Of a stretch of DNA of 64,000 nt, positions 14,346-24,757 are shown piece after piece. This stretch comes from Synechocystis sp. PCC 7509 (GTDB lineage: Bacteria; Cyanobacteriota; Cyanobacteriia; Cyanobacteriales; Chroococcidiopsidaceae), in contig NZ_ALVU02000001.1 of NCBI RefSeq assembly GCF_000332075.2, positions 3,732,324-3,796,323 on the forward strand. Direction: 5' to 3'. Position numbers and translations under genes: made by a program. The notes beneath the pieces are model-generated. The model saw only the letters and a program-made list of their open reading frames with translations, ran no database searches and was not told the DNA's origin. Within the stretch, counting starts at the first letter, position 1. Every line of letters starts with the position of its first letter.

Positions 14346-16088
14346 TTAGGGCGGTGTGGTAGGCGGTTTATTTTTTGATAAATCTCTAATTTTTGGTCTT
14401 TGGTTGTACGGGCTGCCATAAGGATTTACTGTTTCTTTCGCGCCGGGAATATTTATAAATCCTGTTTCTACTTCCTCTATAAATTTCTCAAAATCTGTGT
14501 CGTCATCTTCACCATTTATTTTATTCACACCTTTGAAAGTATCTAACAAGTGACTTAATATTTGCGCCTTAATATCACTACTAGGATTAAGCTTAACTTT
14601 GTATATAGCTTGCAATATTGCTACACCTTCTCTAAATTTCATTAAGTCAGCTTCTAAGCCGAATTTTTCATCAAATTCAACACAGCCAACCTCTACCTCA
14701 CTCTCTTTCAAAATTTCGTCATATCTAATTTTCTCCAAGGTAAACAATAGAGGCATTTTAAGCGCTAAATCTTTTTGCTTATATCCTGCCCACTCCGTAA
14801 GAGATTGCAATAGTTTATAGGTGGTAAATCCTTGGGTTTTATTTGCGCCGGTTTCGCCTAAAGTACGCATCCCCATATTAAGCAAAGTTTCAGTGTTTAT
14901 ATTGGTTTGGAAACACAAAGTAAACATCTCTGCGATCGCTTCTGCCATGTTTGGCAGTTTTACACCTACTGGCTGATCTCCTGGCTGAGAGGGATCGCTG
15001 TCTTTAATTTGGATCGGGATCTCCCACTGGCCCATAATTTCATCAAAGCGTTGCACGTACCAAGATAAAAACCTAGTAAGACTTGGTACGTCTTCGTTAA
15101 AATTGGGAATTAAATTACCTAAAAATCCTTCGTCTTTACTAATTAACGATGTGGGTAAATTTACTGGGTAATCGTCAACTCCGACAACCTTTGAGAGCTT
15201 ATCTACCTTTTTAATTAATGATTTAATCAAGTCTTCATTTTGTGTAACATCTGGGCAACAAGTCATAGTGCAATCACATCTAGGGGGAGGAGGAGGCGGC
15301 GGCGGCGGGAATGATATGTAAGGCGCTTCTGGAACTGGGCAAGGAGAACAGCTATTTTCTACTATTACAAATGGCATATCTTCAGGGAATAAAAAATTTA
15401 AGTCTCCGTTACTTAGGTTTTCCCATGAATATGTATCTTCAAAAGTAGAGCTGCTTTGCCCTGTAGGTCTTTCTAGCTCAGTAAAAATTCTTGTAGTATT
15501 AACATAAATAATTTGCCCGCTAGGCAAATGCAAAACACCTCCGGTGCGACCAATTTGAAAATCTGGGTAATCTTCTACAGTTATAGACGGCGCTTGCCCT
15601 GAAAATATCTCAATTTCACCATTTTTTTTATGAATAGTGTGATAGCCAAAAGTATAGTGGCAAACACATTCTGGTCTAAGAGGGATTTTGAGAAATTCCA
15701 TACCCGGAGGGGGAGACGGCGGCGGCGGTAGTTCTACTGGCGGCTCTCTATTCCTGCATTCCGGCGTATCTTTTCGATACACAATTTGTTGAGGAGGAAG
15801 TGTAACAAATCCCAGTATGGGTGTTAGCTCTATGCCTATGTTACATTCATCAATTACTATTGCTGGCCCTATGCCTATAGGAATTTCGGTAAAAGGATTT
15901 TCACCGCAATAAATACTACTAGGATATCTGTTGCAATCCGTTGGATCGGCGGAGTCGTCAGGAGTATGGTAAAAAGGTGAATTTCCAAAAGGCACTAAGC
16001 CTGACTGCGGCGGCGTTGTAAACCAAGGCTCCGGCAGTTCGTCCGCCTCTGTATCTGGTTTACGTTTTGTTGGTTTTCTTTTCACCAT
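14346..16088 (-). CDS. Large modular protein with polyproline hinges and a Cys-rich knot
   Basis: 580 residues. A basic N-terminus (VKRKPTKRKP) is followed by a Pro/Cys-rich region with IYCGENPF, then a PPPPSPPP hinge at ~121-128. A beta-rich domain (~130-250) comes next, then a nine-Pro hinge (~265-273) and a CDCTMTCCPD knot. A long helical C-terminal half with LIKKVDKLSKVVG and several DE-rich helices completes it. There is no signal peptide. The combination suggests an extended structural or adhesion protein. No homologue is recognised. It is the largest gene of the element. Confidence 0.65.
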   Translation of the reverse strand: MVKRKPTKRKPDTEADELPEPWFTTPPQSGLVPFGNSPFYHTPDDSADPTDCNRYPSSIYCGENPFTEIPIGIGPAIVIDECNIGIELTPILGFVTLPPQQIVYRKDTPECRNREPPVELPPPPSPPPGMEFLKIPLRPECVCHYTFGYHTIHKKNGEIEIFSGQAPSITVEDYPDFQIGRTGGVLHLPSGQIIYVNTTRIFTELERPTGQSSSTFEDTYSWENLSNGDLNFLFPEDMPFVIVENSCSPCPVPEAPYISFPPPPPPPPPRCDCTMTCCPDVTQNEDLIKSLIKKVDKLSKVVGVDDYPVNLPTSLISKDEGFLGNLIPNFNEDVPSLTRFLSWYVQRFDEIMGQWEIPIQIKDSDPSQPGDQPVGVKLPNMAEAIAEMFTLCFQTNINTETLLNMGMRTLGETGANKTQGFTTYKLLQSLTEWAGYKQKDLALKMPLLFTLEKIRYDEILKESEVEVGCVEFDEKFGLEADLMKFREGVAILQAIYKVKLNPSSDIKAQILSHLLDTFKGVNKINGEDDDTDFEKFIEEVETGFINIPGAKETVNPYGSPYNQRPKIRDLSKNKPPTTPP

Positions 16089-16252
16089 TGCGATCGCAAC
16101 CTTATAATTAGCCCGTAACTTCTATTAGATAATTCTTGATATCGTCTCGTCATTATTTCTAAATCAGTTCTAGAGTACAAACGATAGGGCATTTTAAAAT
16201 CATCCATATCATTAATGATATTTATGCCTGATTCAAAAGGATTGGTAATCAT
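16082..16252 (-). CDS. Small 56-residue hypothetical protein
   Basis: An ATG at 16252 opens MITNPFESGINIINDMDDFK, and the frame continues with PYRLYSRTDLEIMTRRYQEL to a stop at 16082. The stop overlaps the start of the 580-residue gene by 7 nt, typical of coupling in this block. The acidic start and helical basic end look protein-like, but there is no clear ribosome site. The gene fills an otherwise empty 190-bp gap. Confidence 0.5.
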   Translation of the reverse strand: MITNPFESGINIINDMDDFKMPYRLYSRTDLEIMTRRYQELSNRSYGLIIRLRSQW

Positions 16253-16278
16253 AAAAGTTGATTATTTACTAACAAAAA

Positions 16279-17631
16279 TTACTCTCCGCCACCACCTTGC
16301 TCTACCATATTGATCCAAGGAAGGTTGTAGTAATTTTTAAAAAAATTACCAATAGTATCAATAATTTCAAGGCTTGATCCGGCAACTACTCCTAATTCTG
16401 CTACGTAGCCATTTAAGAAATTATTTTGATTATAATTGCATCCTAACAATACTTTTTCTAAATAGTTGCCATTGCTAGATAAAGAACTTGCACAATCTCC
16501 CACAATGTATCTACTGCCCAAAGAATTACAAGCACTTATAGTATTACCTTGCTTATAAACCATATAAGTGGTCCAATCACTTATATAAAATGGCGCATAT
16601 AATTCTTCATAGGTGGAAGTACTTTCATTCATGTAACCCACAACGTTACTATTGCCATTTAAGCTAACATTAGCTGTATGTGCATCATAATTAGTGAAAC
16701 TGGTGAATAAGCTAGTTGCTGTGTCTTCAAATTTAGCTACTACGAATATTAACCAATCCCCTATTGTTGGTATTAAAGGCACTGGTACAGTAGGATTAGA
16801 AATCATTTGTACATTCATGTATTTAGATCCATCAAAATAAACCGCATTTTTACCGTTAATTAAATTAGGTTTATATATAGGCTGATAACTAAATTCGTTT
16901 TGAATTACTTTTAAAAATGATGCTTGAGGTTGCATCCAAGTTGATACAGCTTCATCAGGTTGCAAATTTAATTCGCTGGCACTTATTCTAAATATCATGC
17001 CAGGCACTTGCAATAAAGAAGATGTTGGTGGAATGACTACAGGGGGAGGGGTAACAGGTAGTGTATATATAGGATCAGGCGTTTGTACAAAAATTTCCTC
17101 ACTGTAAGAACCATGTATAGTCACCGTATCTGTTGCGTCTAACAAGCCATACCCAACATCTTCAATTTGTATTCCTATTTTCCCATTATCGCCTAGTTCT
17201 ATTGCTAAATTATCTGTGAATAAATCCATTAAATTATAAATTCTATAGGGATATCCCGAAGGATTAAGCAAGCTAAGGCTACCTACTTTATACCAGCCGC
17301 TACCATCAGGACTTGTGTTTAATTGATTAGAGATATACAAAGTTATTTGCTTTCTAGCGCTACCCCATTCTACATTTAAAGTTTTATATAGTTTATCTGT
17401 TGCACTATCATCTAAATCAAAATCTGGCAAAGCTACTTCAGCCAAACTGTGAATAGACGCAAAGGCTTTAAGGTTTTTAATAAAGCAGTTAAAGCTAATT
17501 ATTTTGTGATTTGCAATTAATGTATCGCCTACTGTTAAACCCGTATTCTCGTAAATAGTAACTATTGAACTACTGTTAGCAACTAACTTATTAGCGATAG
17601 TTTTGATGCGATTAATACTACTAATTGACAT
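16279..17631 (-). CDS. Adhesin/receptor-binding protein with LamG-like domain
   Basis: A 450-residue protein. The N-terminal ~190 residues are beta-rich. A PVTPPPVVIPPTS linker (~192-205) leads to a C-terminal concanavalin/LamG-like jelly roll: PGMIFRISASELNL, NGKNAVYFDGSKYM and later LNGYVAELGVV. Carbohydrate binding on a cell surface is expected. There is no signal peptide, consistent with a virion or tail protein rather than an exported one. A PGMIFRIS-type phrase near the linker recalls NGMIFRISL in the fibre at 10057-11298, suggesting shared domains. Confidence 0.7.
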   Translation of the reverse strand: MSISSINRIKTIANKLVANSSSIVTIYENTGLTVGDTLIANHKIISFNCFIKNLKAFASIHSLAEVALPDFDLDDSATDKLYKTLNVEWGSARKQITLYISNQLNTSPDGSGWYKVGSLSLLNPSGYPYRIYNLMDLFTDNLAIELGDNGKIGIQIEDVGYGLLDATDTVTIHGSYSEEIFVQTPDPIYTLPVTPPPVVIPPTSSLLQVPGMIFRISASELNLQPDEAVSTWMQPQASFLKVIQNEFSYQPIYKPNLINGKNAVYFDGSKYMNVQMISNPTVPVPLIPTIGDWLIFVVAKFEDTATSLFTSFTNYDAHTANVSLNGNSNVVGYMNESTSTYEELYAPFYISDWTTYMVYKQGNTISACNSLGSRYIVGDCASSLSSNGNYLEKVLLGCNYNQNNFLNGYVAELGVVAGSSLEIIDTIGNFFKNYYNLPWINMVEQGGGGE

Positions 17632-17641
17632 AAAGGAATAA

Positions 17642-18178
17642 CTAATTATTTATTGATCCACGACGCTGCAAAGCCTCTTTTATTGCTTGCCTAGCGCACT
17701 GTAATTGTAAACCCTTTGAAGTATTAGTTATGTTGCAGGGTTGACTTTTTAGCATTCGTTTAGCTGAATAAAGAATCGCACACCGATAGCCTATCCCTAA
17801 GAAATTATCGAGCGCGTCTATTCGCCCGTACCACGTATATACCACGCCGATATTAGAGTTGTAGTCTAATATTTTTATTGTTTGCTCTAGACAAGTAGGC
17901 TCTAAATAATCATCACTGTCAACACATCCAAAATATTTACCTGTTGAAAGTGCGATCGCGTTTTTGGCTGAAATAACACAGCCTTGATGATGCGCGGCGA
18001 TAGCTCTGATGCGGCTATCCTTACTAGCGTAAGCTTGGGCGATCGCATAGCTGTTATCTGTCGATCCATCGTCCCAGACAATTAGTTCAAAGTTTTTATA
18101 AGTTTGGTCTAAAACGCTTTGGATTGATTGAGCTAAATATTTTTCTCGGTTGTAACACGTAATAATGATAGAGATCAC
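17642..18178 (-). CDS. Short family-2 glycosyltransferase
   Basis: A 178-residue GT-A domain: IIITCYNREKYLAQSIQSVL at the N-terminus, nucleotide-binding WDDGSTDNS, and the acidic metal site CVDSDDYLEP near residue 90. The usual second half (acceptor site and C-terminal helices, total 230-300 residues) is missing. After IGYRCAILYS the tail LKSQPCNITN is unlike the family, suggesting truncation by frameshift or deletion. It lies next to attR, a common position for lysogenic-conversion glycosyltransferases. It may modify surface sugars or be non-functional. Confidence 0.75.
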   Translation of the reverse strand: MISIIITCYNREKYLAQSIQSVLDQTYKNFELIVWDDGSTDNSYAIAQAYASKDSRIRAIAAHHQGCVISAKNAIALSTGKYFGCVDSDDYLEPTCLEQTIKILDYNSNIGVVYTWYGRIDALDNFLGIGYRCAILYSAKRMLKSQPCNITNTSKGLQLQCARQAIKEALQRRGSINN

Positions 18179-18203
18179 AAGAGTTATCCAAGAAAGAGTT
18201 AGT

Positions 18204-18322
18204 ATACTTCCGAAAATGAGCCAAAGCGGAAGTATTATCGCAAGGATAGAAACAGCATTTTAGGCACAATTTAGGCACGAATAAAAATAACTAACTTTAA
18301 TGCCATAATTGGCAATACTTCC
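18204..18322. promoter_or_regulatory. Right-end binding-site cluster
   Basis: ATACTTCCG (18204-18212) and CGGAAGTAT (18227-18235) form a perfect inverted repeat. A third copy, ATACTTCC, sits at 18315-18322. Between them is the arm-site pair, and TGCCA-TAAT-TGGCA lies at 18301-18314. It also covers the start of the leftward late transcript, so it may be both excision complex and late-promoter control. Confidence 0.5.
18260..18278 (+). promoter_or_regulatory. Right arm-type recombinase site pair (TTAGGCAC x2)
   Basis: TTAGGCAC-AAT-TTAGGCAC, the same 8-bp words and 11-bp offset as at 939-957. The nearest edge is 60 bp from the attR core. Confidence 0.6.
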
Positions 18323-18337
18323 AGCTAGTTGTACAAT

Positions 18338-18384
18338 GGTCTGCAAAACCTTTATCCCCCGGTTCAAATCCGGGTGTCGCCTTG
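18338..18384 (+). repeat. attR core, 47-bp direct repeat
   Basis: Identical to 778-824. It lacks the 5' half of the tRNA, so it is an orphan 3' tRNA-Cys fragment. It marks the right end of the element. The 248 bp from here to the next gene hold nothing recognisable. Confidence 0.93.
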
Positions 18385-18632
18385 GTTTAAATTTAATAAT
18401 TACTTGTCAATGTTAAAACTTTTAACATCCAAGGTATTAATGATTGTATAAAGAAACAATCGAAAATTTTTGTAAATGTGCAAGTATCTTTGCTGTTCAC
18501 TGCTAGTTGTTTTGCCAAGGTTGCCATTGTTTCTAAAGTAAGAAAGGTCACTTTTTAGGTGTTTGACTAAAACTTGGAAATTTTTTTGCAGTATAACCAC
18601 ATAATATTTTAGTTGGTTAAACTGTAAAGCTA

Positions 18633-19421
18633 ATGTTTTTATTTCTATCTAAACTACTGCCCTTATTTATTTATCCCTTGGGGCTGTCGTGTATTTTACT
18701 GGGAATAGCATTGATAATGCTATGGAAGAAGCCACGCTTTGCGGCGATTCCTGTTGCCTGTGCCTTGGTTATCTTATTAGTTACAAGTAATAGTTGGGTT
18801 GCCTTATCTTTAGTGCGAGTTCTTGAATGGCAAAATACTCCCACGCAATTACCCCAAGCAGAGGCGATTGTTGTTTTGGGTGGGGCGACAAAATCACAGT
18901 TTTTTCCCCGCCCTGGAGTAGATTTAAGTGAAGAAGGCGATCGCGTTCTTTATGGCGCAGAACTGTATAAGCAAGCTTTAGCACCAATAATTATTGTTAG
19001 TGGCGGGCGCATTGCTTGGCGCGGTAGCGGTTCCCCAGAATCCATGGATATGGCAGAAATTTTGACTCAAGTGGGAGTTCCCTCTTCAGCAATTATTCAA
19101 GAACCAAATTCCTACAATACTTACGAAAATGCCGTAAATGTCAAAAAAATACTCAATAGTCGCAAAATTAAAAATATTTTGCTCGTAACTTCCGCGATGC
19201 ATATGCCGCGCAGTTTGGCAATATTTAAACGTCAAAATATAGCGGCGATCGCTGCTCCTACTGATTTTTTAGTCAGCACGAACGAATTTCAAGAAATTAA
19301 AAGTAGCTTTGAAGCTAGAATGTTGGCTTTATTGCCCGATAGTGGAGCTTTGCAAAATTTTACTCGCGCTTTAAAGGAGTATGTAGGGCTAATTATCTAT
19401 CGCTTGCGCGGTTGGGTTTAA
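18633..19421 (+). CDS. YdcF/ElyC-like DUF218 membrane protein
   Basis: A 262-residue protein with two N-terminal membrane helices (about residues 5-30 and 35-58). A DUF218 Rossmann-like domain follows: AEAIVVLGGA at ~78, ELYKQALAPIIIVSGGR, a PSSAIIQEPNSYNTYENA motif and LLVTSAMHMPRSLAIF. Members act in envelope carbon metabolism and vancomycin sensitivity in E. coli, but the substrate is unknown. This is the first host gene after the element, with no clear operon partner. Confidence 0.88.
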   Translation: MFLFLSKLLPLFIYPLGLSCILLGIALIMLWKKPRFAAIPVACALVILLVTSNSWVALSLVRVLEWQNTPTQLPQAEAIVVLGGATKSQFFPRPGVDLSEEGDRVLYGAELYKQALAPIIIVSGGRIAWRGSGSPESMDMAEILTQVGVPSSAIIQEPNSYNTYENAVNVKKILNSRKIKNILLVTSAMHMPRSLAIFKRQNIAAIAAPTDFLVSTNEFQEIKSSFEARMLALLPDSGALQNFTRALKEYVGLIIYRLRGWV

Positions 19422-19514
19422 CAAAATAAATATACCTTTAATTACTCCTAGTCTGCTGGGCGCAAAATAAGAGTAATTTGGAAGGTTTATTCGCAAATCG
19501 TGGTTGATAAACTA

Positions 19515-21038
19515 TTATTCGTAAATCATGCCTAGTTGTGGTTCTATAGGCTTAGTAGTATCCAATGTCTGCACAAAGGGTTGCTCAACTACGGTAAAGG
19601 CTTCGGCAAGTGCAATTTGAGACTCCAATAAATCTACCGTAGCATCGGCAATATCGCCCTGACGAGCAGCAAGGCGATCGCGCAATACTTCCATGGGAGC
19701 AGTACAGTGAATAATTTGCAATGGTAATTGTTGAAAATCAGCTAAATCAATGGCATTAGTTCTCAAAGCCGTGCGATCGTACTTCGCATCTAAAATTACT
19801 GTAAAACCTTGATGAGCCAGCATCACCCCTAATTGCAATAAGCGATCGTAGGTTTTTTGAGTCATTTCTGGAGTATAAAGCGCATCCCCACCCCGCTCAG
19901 ACAAAGGAATATTGCCTAAATGTTTGCGTACCGCATCGGAGCGCAGATGAATCGCATCTAATTTCCGCGCTAAAAGTTTTGCCGTGGTACTTTTTCCCGA
20001 TCCAGACAAGCCCGACATCAAAATTAGTTTTCCTTTCCGGGGCTTAGTATACTCCCAAGCTAACTTGTAATAACCACTAGCGGTTTTTGCTGCTTCTACT
20101 TTCGCCGCTTCTGGTATCCCCGGATCGTCTAGTAAAAAAGATGTGACTTTCGCTCTCACATAAGCTTGACGGCTCAAATATAAAGGTAATACCTGCAATC
20201 CTTCCCAATCGCCAGTTTGTTCTGCATAAGTATTTAAAAAAGCATTGCCAAAATCTGAGCGCTGTCTTGCTTGCAAATCCATGACTGTAAACGCTACATC
20301 GTACATGACATCGACAAAGCGAAACGGCTCATTAAATTCAATACAATCAAATAACAAAATTTTGTCATGCCAAAGACAAATATTTCTTAAGTGCAAATCT
20401 CCATGACACTCGCGAATTTTATTATTTTCAATCCGGCTACTAAATAATTGACTTCTCCCAGTAAAAAAATTATCTGTATATTTCTTAGTTTCTGCGTACT
20501 GAGCCTGGGTTTGGGGATTGCCAATATACTTTTTGGTTTGCTCGTAATTTTCATCAATAGCTTGACGTACTTGAGCCACTTCTCCAAAAGAACGAATGCG
20601 ATCGCTAGATTGAGCTTGTTCGTGATAATTTGCTACTACCCGCCCCAATTCCTCCATATGAGAATCGTTCAACGTTCCAAGTTCAAACATCTCGCTTAAT
20701 AAAGCCGATTGAGGAAACTGGCACATTTTTAGCACGTATTCCACCGCTTCCCCGCTTCCACCTAAGCTAAACTTGTCCACAGCTTGAGTTACGGGCAATA
20801 CTTCTAAATAAAGCTCCGGTGCGCCCCGCTTATTCATCTCCAACTCTTGATGACAAAAATGCTCTCGTTTTGCCAAGGTTGAATAATCCAAAAAGCCAAA
20901 ATTCACAGGTTTTTTGACCTTATAAGCATAATCTCCCGTCAAAAACACGTAAGAAACATGAGTTTGAATCAGCGTAACTGGTTCAATAACTGGATGAGGA
21001 TAAAATCCCGGCTGTAACATCTGTTCAATTAATGTCAT
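19515..21038 (-). CDS. Bifunctional aminoglycoside-phosphotransferase-like / P-loop kinase protein
   Basis: 507 residues. The N-terminal ~310 residues are a kinase-like fold: VFLTGDYAYKVKKPV, and ECHGDLHLRNICLWHDKILL with the catalytic HGDxxxxN and DCIEFN. The C-terminal ~170 residues form an AAA/zeta-like kinase with Walker A GLSGSGKST. This COG2187-COG0645 fusion is common in cyanobacteria; its substrate is unproven. It is a stand-alone gene, followed upstream by the rplY operon terminator. Confidence 0.85.
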   Translation of the reverse strand: MTLIEQMLQPGFYPHPVIEPVTLIQTHVSYVFLTGDYAYKVKKPVNFGFLDYSTLAKREHFCHQELEMNKRGAPELYLEVLPVTQAVDKFSLGGSGEAVEYVLKMCQFPQSALLSEMFELGTLNDSHMEELGRVVANYHEQAQSSDRIRSFGEVAQVRQAIDENYEQTKKYIGNPQTQAQYAETKKYTDNFFTGRSQLFSSRIENNKIRECHGDLHLRNICLWHDKILLFDCIEFNEPFRFVDVMYDVAFTVMDLQARQRSDFGNAFLNTYAEQTGDWEGLQVLPLYLSRQAYVRAKVTSFLLDDPGIPEAAKVEAAKTASGYYKLAWEYTKPRKGKLILMSGLSGSGKSTTAKLLARKLDAIHLRSDAVRKHLGNIPLSERGGDALYTPEMTQKTYDRLLQLGVMLAHQGFTVILDAKYDRTALRTNAIDLADFQQLPLQIIHCTAPMEVLRDRLAARQGDIADATVDLLESQIALAEAFTVVEQPFVQTLDTTKPIEPQLGMIYE

Positions 21039-21056
21039 TATTTCTTTCCCTTTTCA

Positions 21057-21083
21057 ACAAAAAACCAGGAGTTAAGCTCCTGG
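21057..21083 (-). terminator. Terminator of the purA-rplY unit
   Basis: On the minus strand ACCAGGAG-CTTAA-CTCCTGGT is followed by a run of T. It lies 29 bp after the rplY stop. Confidence 0.9.
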
Positions 21084-21111
21084 TAGTAAATTACTATAAA
21101 TACTTCCTTGG

Positions 21112-21732
21112 TTAAGCAGTAGCCGAGCCAGACTCTGCTACTGCTTCTTCGATAATTGCCTCAGCTTCGGCGCTTACTCTAGACTGCACTACACTAGCAA
21201 CAGTCCGCCCTGGATCGCCTAAAACGGTAATCCCTGCGGGTAAAACAAGCTCACTAACATACAAAATATCTTTGAGATGAAGCCCAGAAATATCGACCTC
21301 AATAGCATCCGGGATACTACCAGGAGCGCACTTAACTTCAAGCTCTGTCAACACCACATCTAAAACTCCGCCTTCCATCTTCACCCCTGGAGCCTCGCCC
21401 ACGAAGTGAACGGGTACTTCCACTTCGACGCTTTCTTGAGCCGCTAAAGCAAAAAAGCTGACATGATAAGCCCATCGCTTCACGGGATGAATTTGGACTT
21501 CCCGCAGCAAAGTTTTGCCGCGCCAAGACAAATCGGGAATATTTAGATCGACAACGGTACTATTTACGCCAGCTTTTTTTAACAACTGTTCCAGAGTTTT
21601 TGCTTTTACCGTCAGCATAATTGACTCTGTACCTTTATGCCCGTACAAAGAGGCTGGGATTAAACCTTCACGACGTAAAGCTCTAGGCTTGCTGCCTTCA
21701 GCGCGTTTTTGACACTCAACTGTAATTTCCAT
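21112..21732 (-). CDS. rplY: 50S ribosomal protein L25/Ctc
   Basis: A 206-residue two-domain L25 of the CTC type, which binds 5S r[13 protein letters not shown] starts the L25 domain with [17 protein letters not shown], and a CTC beta domain begins near residue 95 with [15 protein letters not shown]. The family normally starts at MEI (21732), not at the Met three codons upstream. It lies 42 bp after purA and shares its terminator, suggesting cotranscription. An Ala/Glu-rich C-terminus is usual. Confidence 0.93.
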   Translation of the reverse strand: MEITVECQKRAEGSKPRALRREGLIPASLYGHKGTESIMLTVKAKTLEQLLKKAGVNSTVVDLNIPDLSWRGKTLLREVQIHPVKRWAYHVSFFALAAQESVEVEVPVHFVGEAPGVKMEGGVLDVVLTELEVKCAPGSIPDAIEVDISGLHLKDILYVSELVLPAGITVLGDPGRTVASVVQSRVSAEAEAIIEEAVAESGSATA

Positions 21733-21774
21733 GAGACACAAGTAACTAAAATAAACGATTTAGGTGATTTAAAC

Positions 21775-23115
<1,341 letters not shown>

Positions 23116-23176
23116 TTATTGAATGTAAAGTTTCCACAAACTATTATTATCAGCACATAGTAGTAGAGTTGTCAAC

Positions 23177-23210
23177 AAACTAATTAAAGGGCGATCGCTT
23201 TAATTAGTTT
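23177..23210. promoter_or_regulatory. Inverted repeat with HIP1 loop upstream of purA
   Basis: AAACTAATTAAAG (23177-23189) and CTTTAATTAGTTT (23198-23210) are perfect 13-bp arms. The 8-nt centre GGCGATCG, with the flanking C, makes a HIP1 octamer. Both neighbours point away from it, so it is not an obvious terminator. It could be an operator or a relic. The remaining ~260 bp of the gap show nothing else. Confidence 0.4.
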
Positions 23211-23400
23211 TGTTACCTGCTTAATTTGAGGTTGGTGTGCTGATTATGGCGATTTCTCTTGGATTAAAGCAATAAGAAAAATCACCACAGCGAAGCAGGT
23301 TTAGGGTTGAGGGGGGCGTTATGCTTTAACCATACGATAAACTTAATTGCGGTTGAAAATGCGATCGCTTTAACCAAACGTCCCCAGCATTAACTAATTT

Positions 23401-23799
23401 ATGGAGCAAAACTTACCTACAGAGATTATATTGACACACCCACGTCAATGTCTGGGAAATGTTCAACTAGATTGGACACCCCAACCAGGTAATTATCTTG
23501 ATGTTGGAGATAAGACCTATGCAGTTTTAGAACGCCGTCATCGCTATCATTTGAGGGCAGGACGTTACAAATTGCATAAAATCGCGCTCTTTGTCCAATT
23601 AGCGCCAAGACCAACCGAGAACAGCCTTGTAGATGGACGCTGGGTAATTGGCGATGCTAGTTGTCGTTTTAATGCTCGTTCGGAAATCCTGCGTTGTGCT
23701 GTCAATCCCGAAGGAACTTGCCAAGGCTGCCGTTTTTACGAACAAGACCAATTGGTTACGGTTTCAGCACTTCTCCCACCAGCAAACGATTCCCATTAA
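23401..23799 (+). CDS. Conserved cyanobacterial protein (DUF6464-like)
   Basis: 132 residues. A beta-rich core ([21 protein letters not shown] then [15 protein letters not shown]) precedes a C-terminal Cys cluster with [14 protein letters not shown] and CQGCRFYE, which may bind a metal. The family appears restricted to cyanobacteria. The DUF number is from memory and not certain. Its 3' end overlaps fmt (tail to tail) by 44 bp. The biochemical role is unknown. Confidence 0.8.
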   Translation: MEQNLPTEIILTHPRQCLGNVQLDWTPQPGNYLDVGDKTYAVLERRHRYHLRAGRYKLHKIALFVQLAPRPTENSLVDGRWVIGDASCRFNARSEILRCAVNPEGTCQGCRFYEQDQLVTVSALLPPANDSH

Positions 23800-24712
23800 C
23801 AAAATCGCCGCCAGATTGTGGCTTTTTGCCTGCTAACTGGACTTCTGTTAATAACAATAGGCGATCGCCTGTTTGAATTGCCGCCCCCATGCCCTTAATA
23901 ATAGCCACCACTGTACCTGGAGGACTGGAGGAATTGGCTAATTGAACCGAATCAGTGGCATCTAGGGGGACACTAGCTAGAATTTTGAGTAATTGACCGC
24001 GAAAAGTTGTTGTACAGTTAGGAAAAAAACCTCTAACTTGATTGTGCAGCGCGATCGCGCTTTTATGCCAATCTACAACATAATCGGACTTATGCAGGAG
24101 TAGTGCGTAAGTTGCTTGAGCATTGTCTTGAGCAATAGGAGTAATTTCTTGACGCTGCCATTTAACAAGGGTTTCCACCAATAAATCCGCCCCCAAATTG
24201 GCTAATTTGTCGGCAATTACTAGAGCATTATCGGCTAAGTCTATAGGAATTGTTGCTTTTAGCAACATTGCTCCCGTATCCATGCCTGCATCCATCAGCA
24301 TTGTAGTGATGCCTGTTTGAGTTTCTCCATGATAAAGACACCAGTTAATCGGTGCAGCACCGCGATACTTAGGCAAAATAGAACCGTGAACATTGATACA
24401 CCCCAAGGGCGGTATATCAAGAATTTCTTGAGACAAAATTTGTCCGTAAGCAATAACAACAAATATATCTGCGCCTAAAACTCTAAGCTGATTGAGAGTT
24501 TCTACATCTTTTTTGAGGCGTTGAGGAGAAAAAACTGGAATCTGTCGAGTTAAAGCTGCACTCTTAACTGGTGAAGCTGTGGTTTGATTGCCACGTCCTC
24601 GGCGTTTATCGGGCTGAGTAACTACCGCCAAAACCTCAAAACTGGGATGTTCTAGCAGACGCTCTAAAGTTGGGATAGCAAAGTTGGGAGTACCAAAAAA
24701 TACGACTTTCAT
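23756..24712 (-). CDS. fmt: Methionyl-tRNA formyltransferase
   Basis: 318 residues, full length. It formylates initiator Met-tRNA using 10-formyl-THF. The N-terminal Rossmann domain starts [14 protein letters not shown]. The catalytic region has [16 protein letters not shown] (Asn-His and the SLLPxxRG-type motif) and a following Asp ([12 protein letters not shown]). The C-terminal OB-fold starts ~205. It overlaps the convergent gene at its 3' end. Confidence 0.97.
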   Translation of the reverse strand: MKVVFFGTPNFAIPTLERLLEHPSFEVLAVVTQPDKRRGRGNQTTASPVKSAALTRQIPVFSPQRLKKDVETLNQLRVLGADIFVVIAYGQILSQEILDIPPLGCINVHGSILPKYRGAAPINWCLYHGETQTGITTMLMDAGMDTGAMLLKATIPIDLADNALVIADKLANLGADLLVETLVKWQRQEITPIAQDNAQATYALLLHKSDYVVDWHKSAIALHNQVRGFFPNCTTTFRGQLLKILASVPLDATDSVQLANSSSPPGTVVAIIKGMGAAIQTGDRLLLLTEVQLAGKKPQSGGDFVNGNRLLVGEVLKP

Positions 24713-24757
24713 AACTAACTTGTCGGCTGCTCAAACTCTCAATCATACTTTGATTCT

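Noticed and set aside
18400-18600. Leftward 66-residue frame after attR
   Set aside because: No ribosome site, low-complexity translation and no resemblance to known proteins. Treated as non-coding.
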